Origin: Kingdonia uniflora
Taxonomy: Eukaryota > Streptophyta > Magnoliopsida > Ranunculales > Circaeasteraceae
Reading direction: 5' to 3'
Assembly (NCBI GenBank): GCA_014058105.1
Contig: JACGCM010000581.1
Location: 248,001 to 312,000, forward strand
Length of the DNA stretch: 64,000 nt
The notes below the pieces were generated by a model. It saw only the letters and a list, made by a program, of their open reading frames with translations. It had not been told where the DNA came from and ran no database searches. The position numbers and the translations under genes are program-made. This document shows positions 10,279-20,686 of the stretch, piece by piece; the stretch's first letter is position 1; each line of letters opens with the position of its first letter.

Positions 10279-10666
10279 TGTTGGATTTTTCATCTATACC
10301 GGCACTACTCTTTCAATTCACGAGCACACATGTTAATAGGTCGTATATGTATTATTGGATGTGCCCAATTGTTATACCAAGTTAAGGCAGGTGGGACCTA
10401 ATGTTACTCTTTATTAGGGTTTGATGGTATAATGGGAAGACCACTTTAACCCTATCAGGTTAAATAGAGAGGAAGTCCCTCTTGGAGGTTACAATACAGA
10501 AAACCATCTCATTGAGGTCTGCAGCCAATCCAAGGGAAGACTCCACTCAAGAGCATGTGATACTCTACTCAAGAACATGTGATTTTTAGAGAGCAGGAGA
10601 AGAGATTAGTATAATCTATTTTCCATATCTTTTGATTGATCATAATAATTGTACGAATTTTCAGCA
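10279..10666 (+). repeat. 5' LTR of copia element 1
   Basis: 388 bases, ends TGTTGG...TCAGCA. It pairs with 15709-16073. The outer 3' end is mutated relative to the 3' LTR (CAGCA versus CAACA). Confidence 0.88.
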
Positions 10667-10668
10667 AT

Positions 10669-10680
10669 TGGTGTCAGAGA
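10669..10680 (+). promoter_or_regulatory. primer-binding site of copia element 1
   Basis: TGGTGTCAGAGA two bases after the LTR. This is one or two changes from TGGTATCAGAGC, which is complementary to the 3' end of plant initiator methionine tRNA and is used by most plant copia elements. The copia element at 20 kb has TGGTGTCAGAGC at the same place. Confidence 0.75.
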
Positions 10681-11047
10681 CAGGTTACATATTATTATAA
10701 TTAATTTTTGTTGTAAAGAGAGATAGAAACGAAATTGTTGCCAGATTGGTTTTTGGTTTTGATTGGTTTTACTATTCCTGAGGAATAGAAGCAACTTGAG
10801 TTTTCTCTACCGAGTCCTCTCTCTCTCTCTCTCTCTCATAAATTTCTGGAGAATTCCTCTACCTCTTTCTTCTTTAGTTAAAGTTCACACATGGTAGTAT
10901 TCTGCTTAAAGCATAGTTAATTTTTGCTTATGCCAATTCGAATTCTTCATCCCAATCGTCTCCAATTAGATCAATCTTGATTTTGGGAGAACAATGGTTT
11001 TCTCTTATTTTTTCTGAAATCAAACCCTAAATTGTGAGAGTCAAATC

Positions 11048-11236
11048 ATGGAAAGAAGAAAAAGATTTGATTCCACTAAGATCTGTGTAATTCTAGGGTT
11101 TCTTCTCTTAAGCTTTGTATCCAATGTCTCGTCTCTCTCTGTTACTATGAACGATGTGGAGTGCATTTACGAGTATGTAATGTATGAAGGCGATAGTGTT
11201 TCTGGGAATTTCGTTGTTGGTCATGATATCTTTTGA
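11048..11236 (+). pseudogene. captured fragment of a p24 (emp24/TMED, beta-type) cargo receptor gene
   Basis: The 62 codons read as the N-terminus of a plant p24-beta protein: a signal peptide (KICVILGFLLLSFVSNVSS, residues 11-29) and the start of the GOLD domain (LSVTMNDVECIYEYVMYEGD, then SVSGNFVV.HDIF). p24 proteins are type I membrane cargo receptors cycling between ER and Golgi, usually ~210 residues. Here the frame ends where HDIFW is expected (one base lost), and one valine codon is missing just before. About 250 bases upstream look like its 5' untranslated region, including a (CT)n tract at 10816-10838. The rest of the gene (GOLD domain, coiled coil, membrane anchor) is not visible. 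It lies between the primer-binding site and gag of a copia element, so it is a transduced, non-functional copy. Confidence 0.78.
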
Positions 11237-11239
11237 GCT

Positions 11240-13300
11240 ATTTGTTTCAATCTAGGATTCGATGTTATTTTGTTTTCGTCGGTTGGGAGAATTGGGGTAT
11301 CCCCAATCTTGTAGATTCACATCATCGGTAGGATCTCGTCGTCATCCTCGCCTATATTCCCAGACAAAAATGGCCATTTGTTTCCTTCAGTTTATTTTCC
11401 AAACCTACAGTTTTTGAGTTTTGGTGAGAGTACATTTGTGGAGACAAAACTATTGAGATAGACCACCGTTTTGCTTTGCCAGTCCTTGAAGAATTATTAA
11501 TTAATTTTTGTATATGAGTGTGCCAAGACTATTTCTATTTCTACCCCGATTATTACTCGACTAGGAATCGAGTATGATGACAATGATGGGTTATGTTGTT
11601 GGACATTGTATTGCGATTGTGAGATTGTGATCCATTGTGGGATCCTTGTATCCTTCAGAGTTGGGTACAACTGTGATCTTTTGTGGGATTACTCTCTTCA
11701 CACTTATGCTCAATTGATTCTTCACATATTTATATATGTGGGATGGTAGATGATCATCTTTGTCAAGATTCAACAGGACCGGCTAGAAGACTTGGTAGAT
11801 TGAACAAATTTCTTAAGTTAATCACTCACGTGAAAGAACTCACAATGACTTGGAGAGCCATGGAGGTATGTTTCTTCATATTCCATTGTATAATCGAGTT
11901 CACTTGGTGTATGTTAGACAAAATTTGATCTTAAGTAAGTTTAGCTTAATTTTGACTAAGGTGGTTTTAATTACTAGAGGGGAAAACCTAGCAAATAACA
12001 GATAGACTAAGATTCCTGTCTAAATGTACCATTAGCATCTCCTCACCTTGTGTTGTCATAGAAGATAATAGCTAGACAGAAAACCTAACGAACCACTTTG
12101 CCTCTTTGCCATTAGCATATCCATAATCTAAGAAATATTATGAGTTCCTTTACTTATCTTGCTGCGAGATACTATACTAAGTTTATAATGTATTTCATGG
12201 AGATGTTGTACTGTCGTCTCTCACGACTCTTTCTTTCGGGTCTTAGGCTTCGACCAACATTGTTTTAGGAAACAACAATCAGAGGTCAATAGCAATTATT
12301 TCATCAAATTGGATTCAGACTCCGGTTGGGGTACAAAATGTAATATATTTTGGATAAAGTAAACTTGAAAAATATGGTTATGTTAAGCCTTTCTATAAGT
12401 TAATTGTTAAGCTTTGAAAAAGATTTAAAAAAAAAAATATTTCCAACTTCCTATTTGATCCCCTTACAGTTATCTTCTGGTAATTGCTATTATCTTGCCT
12501 ATGATATAATTCAGTAAATTTTAATAAACTGTGTATATTCCATGTTTAAAACATGAACGGTTAGTTACTCTTGGATAATTAAGCAAATGATGACCCTGTT
12601 AAGGGATTAAACTAAATAATTAGTGTTTAATTCAACAGTAAATCCATTAATATTTCTTATTAATTGACAAAAGGATTTTTGGCATTAGCCATAGATAAAT
12701 CATTAATGGATATAAGGCGTTGATGCCCAAGGATCTCCAATGGGGTTTAAGTGAGATCAAGTAGTCATTAGGAAGACGAGATATAAAATGGGCAAATACA
12801 CCCAAAAGAGTTTTGTCCATGGAGTTGAACGTTTCTTCTAATGTTAGGACTCACTTGTAAAAGTCTCATTAAGACTACTTTGCACTAATTAAACTTAAAA
12901 TAATTAGACCACCCAAAGGAGGCTAATAAACTTTTAATTAATTAGTAGGTCAAGATAGGCTATACGTTATGGGGAGATGAGGATAACCATTAGCCCAAAG
13001 GTGAGGAAGTGTCTCGAGTCAAACAGTAAGTGGCCAGTCTAGTCTTGAGCATGAGTGGTCACCAACTAGGGGGTAATGTATGTCAAATCACCTCTCAAAG
13101 GAGGAATTCGATGATACATCATTCTACCCGCAGAATGAAAAAATCAATACCTTAAATATTATATACACTCTAACTCGACCATCCTAACCCCAGGTAGGAT
13201 CGAGATTAAAGACATAAAGTTATCGATCTTTTACAGATCAAGTTAAACGTGCATAAAATTAATTTTTATACATCCTAATATAAGTCATTGGTTCATGCAG
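11240..13300 (+). other. unassigned sequence between the p24 fragment and copia gag
   Basis: About 2 kb inside copia element 1 with no retroviral domain. The first part may be the intron or further flank of the captured p24 gene. A short open frame at 11683-11928 has no recognisable domain. The remainder (12300-13250) is AT-rich and could be element leader or further captured DNA. Confidence 0.45.
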
Positions 13301-13302
13301 CT

Positions 13303-15051
13303 ATGGACCCTATGATCCAGAACCAACTGACTATTATTGAAACCTTGACAGACTCTAACTACTCAAACTAGAAGCTAATAATCTAGATTGTCCTAGCTTC
13401 CCTTGATTTCGATTTCATTTTTACTAAAGCTAAGCCCACAGATCTCACAGATACTTCTTCTGATGCTGAGAAAGTGGCACATGTCAAATGGGTCAAAGCT
13501 AATAAAATGACAAATCTCATCATTTGTTTTTCCATTGATTCTATTATGCGGGAAGGTATTGCTGAGAAAGGTACCACAAAGGAACTGCTAGATGCCATTA
13601 AGAAATAGTTCGAGGGTTCCGTCAAGGGAAGGCAGTACAGTAACTTATCTCAGCCTTTATCACTAAAGTATGACGACAATGGAAATGTGTGCTCGCAGAT
13701 TCTTAAGATCTCCAAGTTAGTTCTTACCTTGAAAGAACTCAATTTCACCATTGATGATACGTTGATGGTTCATTTAGCAGTTTGGTCTCTTCCACAAAGT
13801 TGTGAGACTATTGCAGCATTGATTTCTAGGAAGAAGTTAGAGATTATAGTTGTCTGGTCAGATTGAGGAGGCGAGTATTGTGGTAAGATCGATCTAGATG
13901 GTCAACATTAGGGACCCTTTTATTATTATTTACTGGATTAGGGTATTGTAGCTCAGTACACTACTCCTGGATCATTTATGAACTGGGAGAAATCCTAGTC
14001 TTAATCACTTGTGTATTTGAGGTTGTCCTGCACAGGCAAGATTGTTTAACCCGAATATCGAAAAGTTAGATTCGAGGACTGTAAGTTGTTTCTTCGTTGG
14101 TTTCCTAGAGATATCGATAGGTTTTAGGTTTTATTGTCTTTTTCAACCCATGGAGTTTGTCTTTGAGGAGGGCTCTGAAACTCAGGGTCCAACTACTACT
14201 CCAATCAGTGTTGCTATGCTTCCATATTTATCTGATATTGATACTGTGACCGATACGGCTCTTAGACTCATCTATTATTCTAGACCCAGTTATAAACCCC
14301 GTCGTAGCACCAGTTTTCTCTTAGAATTTTTTCCTCCACCCACTTCTGTTCAGCTTCCTATCATTCTACCTCCAGCCCAGCCTTCTGCTCCTACTCGGAG
14401 ATCCTCTAGAGAGAGGTATTCTGCCATTTTTCAGGTTATCATCTTTATTCAGTTGAAGGGGAATTTTTAAATTTTGAGATCCATTAACTTTTAGTTCGGC
14501 TATGGCTAGTTATTTTGTAGATCAGTGGCGCAATGCCATGACGGAGGAGATGGATTCTATATTTCACAACTCTGTGTGAGAGTTGGTACCTTTACCTGAA
14601 GGATCTAAGGCAGTTGAATATAAATGGATCATTATATATACGTCAATCAGAGTGGGAGACAATTTACATTTATAGTTTTGTACGTCAACGATATTTTACT
14701 CGCTAGCAGTGGCGTCCCGTTTTCTTCAGCAGACGAAAGCCTATGGCATGATATGTATGAGACCCGACATTAGTTTTGTTGTTGGGATGCTAGGAAGGTA
14801 CCAACATAACTCTTCTAATATTCAATGGCAGGCAGGCAGCCAAGAAGGTTCTTTGCTATTTAATGAGGACAAGATATTATAGATTGGCTTATAGGAGATC
14901 AGATGAGCTTATGGTTTTGGGCTACTTTGACTCAGATTTTGCTGGAGTCTCTTTGGTGATCGCTCTTTTGCGTGGGAGTAGTTATTGGTTTATTTTATTT
15001 ACTGTTACTACATTAGGATTCTTTATCCATGTGAGAGTTATTCCCGGTTAA
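13303..15051 (+). pseudogene. gag-pol remnants of copia element 1
   Basis: Gag part starts MDPMIQNQLTIIETLTDSNYSN (stops replace some codons) and runs to ~13850 with the copia gag core (VKWVKANKMTNLIICFSIDS, YDDNGNVCSQILKISKLVLTLKEL). It jumps directly to integrase (SD.GGEYCGKID, ~13858-13910), then to the integrase C-terminal end (FNPNIEKLDSRTVSCFFVGF, 14045-14107). RT pieces follow (QWRNAMTEEMDSI at ~14525, a YVNDIL-like remnant at ~14680), then RNase H (GYFDSDFAGVS at ~14920-14955). The protease, zinc knuckle and most of RT are deleted. Frame breaks throughout make it inactive. Confidence 0.8.
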
Positions 15052-15708
15052 TATTTTAGTCGACAGTCAGTTTTGATTTGGATTATTTAGCTGTTATTAT
15101 ATTTGATCCGTATTATATGTGTACATATTCAGTTTAAATTATGCAATTGCAATAAAGTTTTAGATACGAGTAATTTAATCACGTAACGGTTGTCTAAGTA
15201 TCAAGTGCCTATAGAGAATACTGAAAGGTTTGCCAAGTTTTCTTGGGCTGGATATGGGTAGGCTCTATATTCTTTGGCCTTTATTTTAATATGAGCGATG
15301 GTCTTCGTATGACGGTCTGTCTAAGTATTAAAATGACATGTGTCTGGTAGACACATGTTGCAGGACACTAATGAAAATATACCAACACATCATTAAGGTG
15401 TATATTTGCCATTCACACGCTAAACTCCACCAGTAAAGAAATTACACTTGAAAGCTATTGAGGTTGCTAGCCTAATATCCACGATATGAATTAGGCATGT
15501 GCACAAAGGCCTGACCAAATTTTTCCATGAACCGTGTTAGCCATCTTTGTAGTCGCAAAGTGACAGTCAAGATCGATGTAATATTGCATTCAACAAATTA
15601 TCTTGTGTTGGTTTTAAAAACAAAGGATGGCCATCTGTTTTTCATAAAAAACCGTGAATCAGGCTAAAATTATTTTTCTTAAAATTGAATTAGCGCCGGG
15701 TGGGAGAT
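15052..15708 (+). other. 3' untranslated part of copia element 1 with polypurine tract
   Basis: No recognisable coding sequence apart from possible RNase H debris. It ends in GGGTGGGAGAT at 15698-15708 directly before the 3' LTR, which fits the polypurine tract that primes plus-strand synthesis. Confidence 0.6.
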
Positions 15709-16073
15709 TGTTAGATTTTCCATCTATACCGGCACTACTCTTTCGGTTCACGAGCACACATGTTAATAGTCGTATAGGTGTTATTGGATGTGCCCAATTG
15801 TTACACCAAGTTAAGGTAGGTAGGATCTAGTATTATACTTTATTAGGGTTTGAGGGTATAATGGGAAGACCACTCTAACCCTATCAGGTTAAATAGAGAG
15901 GAAGTCCCTTTTGGAGGCTACAATACAGAAAACCATCCCACTGAGGTATGCAGCCAATCTAAGGGAAGACTCTACTCAAGAACATGTGATTTTCAGATAG
16001 CAGAAGAAAATGCTAGTATAATATGTTTTTCATATCTTATAATTGATCATAATAATTGTACGAATTCTCAACA
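15709..16073 (+). repeat. 3' LTR of copia element 1
   Basis: 365 bases, TGTTAGATTTTCC...CTCAACA, followed by the target duplication CACAT. It is about 23 bases shorter than the 5' LTR because of small internal deletions (for example near the AAGACT..ACTCAAGA repeat). Confidence 0.88.
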
Positions 16074-16365
16074 CACATCTCCTCCAAGCTTTAAATCAGG
16101 TTTAAACACTCCTGGAGGGAGTGTAATTTCAGTGCTGATAATGCTGCAAACATAGCTGCTAGAATGGCTCCTCTTACTAAAGTTTGGCAACTGGTTGACC
16201 TATCTTCTTACACAAGATTGAGGTCCCTTGGGTGGAATACTTTAGATTTGATTAATTCTTTTAATAATGTAATGTTATAACCCTTTGCAAGAGAATTACA
16301 GGACTTGCATGTAATCTCTTATTATTGCTTCAATATATTTGCTTACCTTTTGCAAAAAAAGAGAG
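16074..16365 (+). mobile_element. LINE 1, second part (RNase H end, 3' UTR and tail)
   Basis: Continues the LINE interrupted at 10278: SADNAANIAARMAPLTKVWQ at ~16130-16190 is the end of a LINE RNase H domain. An AT-rich 3' UTR follows and ends in the tail AAAAAAAGAGAG. It is followed by ATCATGCTTA (16366-16375), the second copy of the LINE target duplication. Total LINE length without the copia insert is ~1.5 kb, a typical 5'-truncated copy. Confidence 0.82.
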
Positions 16366-16763
16366 ATCATGCTTAGGGGCCACAGTTTTAAGTTATAGGA
16401 GATAAGGTTCATGCTAGTTGCCCAAAGTCAATGTCCTTAACTAGTCTTTTTCGCCCGAGAGCAAGACTACCCTGATAACGCCCTTCACTATAGTAGCATT
16501 TGTGACGAAAACCAGACTGAGGTAGGGGATCATCATGCAGCACATTGGAAAAAGCGTGCTTGATAGTAAAATCTAAGAAAAAAAAGAACATTATGAATAT
16601 AGATCGGGATACAAAAGAGGATCAAGTGTATCAATGTACTCATCTTAGCTCTTGCTAAGCTTCTTGTCCTTAACACTTGACAGATATTGTAAACTTACAA
16701 ACACAGCAAAGAGGATCAAACCCCTTTATTTAAATAGCATTGTGATATAAAACTCATAATACA

Positions 16764-17374
16764 TCAAGTAATTAAATAAATATCATGGGCATTCCCCTCA
16801 AATATGGCAGGATTGGTGTATTTAATTTCATGATCGCCATTGAAACGGAATGTGCTGAATCGATTAATCCCTTCTCCCTTGGTAGCAACTGTAATGTTGT
16901 TTATGTACCAGGGAGGATTGAGCTCTCCTTTCTTCCCCTTGATCATAATGTTGCAGAAGTTTCTCGCGAAACATTCCCCATGAGTTTTAAATCTGTCATT
17001 CGAGTTGGGTAAGAAATACGTGTGCTTGCCTCCCATGGCACCCCAGTTCTTCACGACATTAGTCGTGTTGATGTTGTCACCACCTACTGCTTCCAAGATG
17101 ACGAGAAGCTTGTATGAGGGTCCTCCAGTCGGGCCTGTGTGCACCACCATTTTATACTCACATTCTTTTACCTGTAAGCAATGAAACAGTATATCAAGTT
17201 AGAAAGGAATGCGACAAAACAAAAACTTCCCCTAGTCAAATATAACAGATCTCTAAATACCAAGAAGGGCCTTAATAAGGCTTCATAAAAGAGAGCTCTT
17301 CTTACTTGTGCTTTGGATGTGAAGACATAGGCATACAAAACCAGGAAGAAGAGGAGAAGAGTGACTCTTGACAT
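16764..17374 (-). CDS. secreted PLAT-domain protein, copy 3 (two exons)
   Basis: Third member of the PLAT cluster with an open frame. Exon 1 is 17374-17306: 23 codons, signal peptide MSRVTLLLFFLVLYAY...SKAQ, donor CAA|GTAAG. Exon 2 is 17171-16764 after the acceptor TTGCTTACAG, in phase, giving 158 residues. The mature part begins VKECEYKMVVHTG. It keeps NINTTNVVKNWGAMGG, the ECFARNFC cysteine pair and WYINNITVATKG. Near the C-terminus a one-base difference from copy 1 shifts the frame: the last cysteine (GEC in copy 1) is lost and replaced by ...EGNAHDIYLIT, so one predicted disulfide cannot form. The gene is probably transcribable, but its promoter is duplicated (see 17429-17533). Function is inferred from family, as for copy 1. 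Confidence 0.8.
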
Positions 17375-17428
17375 TGCTTAAGGGATACAAGTACACAACA
17401 AAAGAAGGTGAAGGCAAAGAAGAACCCC

Positions 17429-17533
17429 ATACTATTTTACAAGCTTCACTGAGTAGAGCCTAACGCAGCTCACTCTCCAACATACTATTTTATAAGCTAC
17501 ACTGAGTAGAGCCTAACACAGCTCACTCTCCAA
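17429..17533 (-). promoter_or_regulatory. tandemly duplicated core promoter of PLAT copy 3
   Basis: Two ~52 bp head-to-tail copies (17429-17480 and 17481-17533) of CATACTATTTTA(C/T)AAGCT.CACTGAGTAGAGC...CTCTCCAA. On the minus strand the distal copy contains an intact TATAAAAT (17487-17494). In the copy nearer the gene the box has become TGTAAAAT (17435-17442). The distances to the ATG are ~113 and ~61 bases. Confidence 0.7.
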
Positions 17534-17539
17534 CATTTA

Positions 17540-17939
17540 GTGCATGGAGAAGTGCCAAACCCGCTAAAATAATTAAAAATAGTTAAGAAATACGTGAGAG
17601 AGGTTTCTAAATACAAATCTTTTTATTTTTCAATGATTTATTGAAAGTACAAATCCTAATACTAAAATATCCTCAACACAACCCAATGATCAAACCCTAG
17701 AAATCTTTACTTCTTACCCCTTACTAATGCCCTTCTCCTACTCCTTCCTATACCAAATATTACTATATGTATATATACAATGAAACCTATCTAAATGCAA
17801 TAAAAATTGTTCAACATTTCATACTCACATATTTTAATTTAACCTCTCAGCAATCAAAGTTTTCATAGTAAGATATTTCTACAATGGCTATATAGCAACA
17901 CCTAGAAATACGAAGAAATGCCTAAACTCTAAAGGGTAC
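17540..17939. other. AT-rich intergenic stretch upstream of PLAT copy 3
   Basis: Very AT-rich with no coding region or repeat boundary recognised. It ends at the gypsy LTR at 17940. Confidence 0.5.
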
Positions 17940-18536
17940 TGTAATGGCCTAATTCCGTAGCTCGAAATAACTCGAAATTAGATCTTACACCAAATATACC
18001 TGTGACAAAAATTAATGTAATACGAGAAATGACACAGGTGATTTAACGTGGAAACCTTTGAATAGGTAAAAAAACCACGACCTGGAGTTGAGGGTTTAGT
18101 AACTGTAACTTTTATTGCTTGAGGCTGATATCTTATTACAAGTAATCTATTGAACTAGAAATACTTAATCTTGAAATACAAACTTTTGTGCTGTTTAGAA
18201 TCTTGAAATTCATGTGTCATAATCTAGAAAATCTAGTTTTTTTGGTCTTTCTCTCCTCTGGAACCTTTTCTTTATATAGACCTTACCTGCAGCTCGTAAT
18301 CGTGTAGAAGCATGTTCTCCATATAATGAGGTAAGTGGTAGTTGAATGTGTAACTGTTAGTTCGTAGGAGACAGGTGTCTTTGAATTGTTCATATTTTTT
18401 TGTAATGTTCGATCCACGTTCTTTATTAGTTCGTGGTCTAGGAGTCAATGCTGACTGTACATGTCACGTGTGTAATGCGTGAGTTTGATATTGAAGTAGT
18501 TCCAGTTTAGACTAGGTCGAGGGATATGTCCTTACA
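17940..18536 (-). repeat. Ty3/gypsy LTR, minus orientation, same family as element A
   Basis: Read on the minus strand it starts TGTAAGGACATATCCCTCGA and ends GGCCATTACA, with the same internal landmarks (AAGAACGTGGATCGAAC, ACACCTGTCTCC, GGTCTATATAAAG). No 5 bp duplication flanks it. To its right, reading minus, GTGAGGGGATGAT directly precedes the LTR and looks like a polypurine tract. This is therefore a 3' LTR with a bit of internal sequence, not a solo LTR. Confidence 0.82.
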
Positions 18537-18716
18537 ATCATCCCCTCACAACTGAAGGCATAGGTGGCTTTAGTTGAGAAAGAACCTTTTGACTGTTGGT
18601 GTTGGAAGTTTGGAAAATTATGATGTATTGATGGTGAATTTTGACTGGTTTGGTACTCGGTATTTATTTATGGAAGACTGTATCTGACATTTATGATGGT
18701 AAAAATGATTGATGTA
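18537..18716 (-). mobile_element. internal 3' fragment of the minus-strand gypsy element
   Basis: Starts with the polypurine-tract-like GTGAGGGGATGAT (minus strand, 18537-18549). About 170 non-coding bases follow, then the CACTA terminus at 18717, so the rest of the gypsy element is missing here. The assignment rests on its position next to the LTR. Confidence 0.5.
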
Positions 18717-19060
18717 CACTACAACAAAAGAGACTTTTTGCAGTGCCATATAACATCACAAAAAGTACCAAACCACGTTGCTATTAATTAATAACGATGT
18801 CTACAATAGCGTTGCTGCAACAAAGTGGGTCTCAATAAATCAATTGCAACGAATCAAATGGCATTGCTAAAGATTCAACACTGTTGCGACTCATATGGCG
18901 CTGCTAAAATACTTTCAAGCGTCCCTACCTTTCACATGTTGCAAATGATTGTTTATAGCAGCACCCTCTGGCCTTGCTAAAGGGTCACTTTTAACCGCGC
19001 TCTAAGCATTGTAAAAGCTTCACTTTTAACAAACACCTTTGGCATCACAAATAATATTCT
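18717..19060 (+). repeat. CACTA terminal inverted repeat end and subterminal repeats
   Basis: CACTACAACAAAAG (18717-18730) is a classical CACTA terminus; the preceding GTA could be the 3 bp target site. Within the next 300 bases a motif GGC.(T/C)TGCTAAA(G/A) recurs (18860, 18897, 18970), with weaker copies at about 18997 and 19042. Such short subterminal motifs are the binding sites of TNPA-type proteins in En/Spm elements. Confidence 0.75.
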
Positions 19061-19406
19061 TTCATGACAGCACCTCTATTTTACACATTATTTGTAGAAT
19101 TTTGCCCATTACAATTTTTGTAATCACATTAACCTCAAATGAATTCACAATCATTTATAACAAAATATCTTTCATTAACTAAGATAATCCACTTCAAAAG
19201 TGTTCGAAGCATCGAAAAAAGTTCACAGCCATGTAATAGGCAAATTCTTCAAAACCTAAATTCTAGCATAATTCACTGTCATCTACCCAAATTTTCTTCA
19301 GTCATCCACCCACAATCAATCTGGCCAATCTGGTACAATGAATTAAAAAAAACACATAAGCAAACTTATCTAAACATTAATAAAGTTAAAATGTACTAAA
19401 GTAAGC

Positions 19407-19604
19407 AATGCACATGAAAATATTTTTACCAAGCCTGCTATATATGGACCTAGTATACCACTACATATATCCTGCCCATAGTCGAAAGCATGAAATAAAC
19501 TTGAAAAAAGTTACAACTTGTGATTCCCTAAAATGCACATGAAAATATTTATACCAAGCCTATTATATATGGACCTAATATAACACTACATCTTGCCCAT
19601 AGTC
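19407..19604 (+). repeat. two-copy direct repeat, ~75 bp, period 125
   Basis: AATGCACATGAAAATATTT.TACCAAGCCT followed by ATATATGGACCTA and CTTGCCCATAGTC occurs at 19407-19483 and again at 19532-19604. A few substitutions and a small deletion separate the copies. Non-coding, inside the presumed CACTA interior. Confidence 0.75.
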
Positions 19605-19763
19605 TAACTTGAAATAATTCAACTAAATATAGTACAAATCCCGTGGAGAAAATGTAGTAAATTATTCTCCAATTTTCTAGGTTCTCTCAATAAAAACATG
19701 ATTTATACATGGCTTATAACTGCGAGGTGAGAAAGTTATCGATTAAAACCATAAATAAATGTT

Positions 19764-20016
19764 TCAAAATAGTTGCTTAGGGGTATCGTGCATGAGTATT
19801 TTTACATTTAGCATAACGTCACTTAGCCTCACAGCATCCACATTACCTCTAACATTGTGTACTTTTAAAATATTTGCACCAGCCAATACTCCAGTTGTGT
19901 CAGCATCTATAGTTGCAAGATCTCTATCACTGTTGTGACTGGATGACCGCAAATAGTTCTAAGAATGAGTGTGAACTCGAATATGAAGAAACGGCTAAAC
20001 TCTTCACAACAATCTT
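19764..20016 (-). pseudogene. dihydropteroate synthase fragment, C-terminal end
   Basis: Minus-strand translation gives RDLATIDADTTGVLAGANILKVHNVRG and NVDAVRLSDVML, the C-terminal end of dihydropteroate synthase (DHPS), which in plants is fused to HPPK in mitochondrial folate synthesis. The (R/K)VHNVR motif that binds the pterin pyrophosphate is visible. Upstream on the same strand, KSLAVSS then a short foreign stretch and TICGHPVTTV read in a shifted frame, so the fragment is disrupted. It continues on the far side of the copia element (25179-25350). The IGPSRK-like segment expected between is missing; instead there are 22 bases identical to the copia LTR start (19969-19990). Confidence 0.82.
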
Positions 20017-20643
20017 TGTTGGGTGTGAACTCGAATATGAAGAATGGAATTGTCAAAGACTGATATTGTCGAAGTTGTTCGAACGAGCTTGGATGCCGTT
20101 CGAACAAGTTATCATGTTTCTAGGGTTGAAGACCAATTATCGTAAAGCCGTTCGAACGAGGCTGAGAGTCGTTCGAATGACCCTTTTAACACTCCCTATA
20201 ATTTTGGCCCAGGAACCCAAATTGTTTGAACGGGCTTGGATACAGTTTGAATGAGCTTGGCGCAGGTTTGCTTTAGATGTTATTCTGAGACGTTGGGTTT
20301 GCCTCGAGATCCGTTCTACTTGTATTTTAAGCTCCCTACTATACAAAGGGGACTTAGGTTATTTTATTAGCCTATCTTGTATGAGTTTAATCTTAGAGAG
20401 ACTAGGGTTTGAAGAGACTCTATTAAAATGTTGAGAAGCTTGAAAGATCATTATAACCTATTTGATATCATAAATAATTGTTTGTAGGGAGTGGTTTTTC
20501 ATCCATAAGGGTTTTCTACTTTCTTCCTCCAGGAAAATCTTCGTGTCCTTTATTTTGTTCTTTGTTGATATACTACTTGAGTTAGCAATTTTTGCGTATC
20601 ATTCTTGTTAGAGAGGAGAGAGTAGCTACCTCGGTTCTTAATA
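20017..20643 (+). repeat. 5' LTR of copia element 2, with TTCGAA palindrome array
   Basis: 627 bases from TGTTGGGTGTGAAC to TTCTTAATA. Six copies of a CGTTCGAACG-type palindrome lie at 20076, 20097, 20149, 20170, 20223 and 20244, in three pairs spaced 21 bases. The last pair has decayed by C-to-T changes (TTTGAA). Confidence 0.9.
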
Positions 20644-20645
20644 AT

Positions 20646-20657
20646 TGGTGTCAGAGC
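20646..20657 (+). promoter_or_regulatory. primer-binding site of copia element 2
   Basis: TGGTGTCAGAGC two bases after the 5' LTR, one base different from the complement of the initiator methionine tRNA 3' end used by plant copia elements. Confidence 0.82.
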
Positions 20658-20686
20658 GAGAATTAGGGCTTGTGTGGTAAAGAGCG

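Larger units (their letters stand above)
10279..16073 (+). mobile_element. Ty1/copia element 1, decayed, carrying a host gene fragment
   Basis: LTRs 10279-10666 and 15709-16073 share the start TGTT(G/A)GATTTT.CATCTATACCGG, and a 5 bp target duplication CACAT (10274-10278 and 16074-16078) flanks the element. It is inserted inside the RNase H region of LINE 1. After the primer-binding site come ~2.6 kb of non-retroviral sequence, including a p24-family gene fragment. Then follow gag and scattered pol pieces with large internal deletions (gag joined to an integrase piece, then the integrase C-terminal end, then RT and RNase H pieces). It makes no functional protein. Confidence 0.88.

Noticed and set aside
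11683..11928. 81-codon plus-strand frame inside copia element 1
   Set aside because: No recognisable domain, signal peptide or splice context; kept only as part of an unassigned stretch.
16785..17012. Plus-strand open frame of 75 codons
   Set aside because: It is the antisense shadow of PLAT copy 3, exon 2. The same applies to 2541-2849 (plus) against PLAT copy 2.
17940..18536. Solo LTR
   Set aside because: No target duplication flanks it and a polypurine-like tract adjoins its start on the minus strand, so internal sequence is attached; it is a truncated element.
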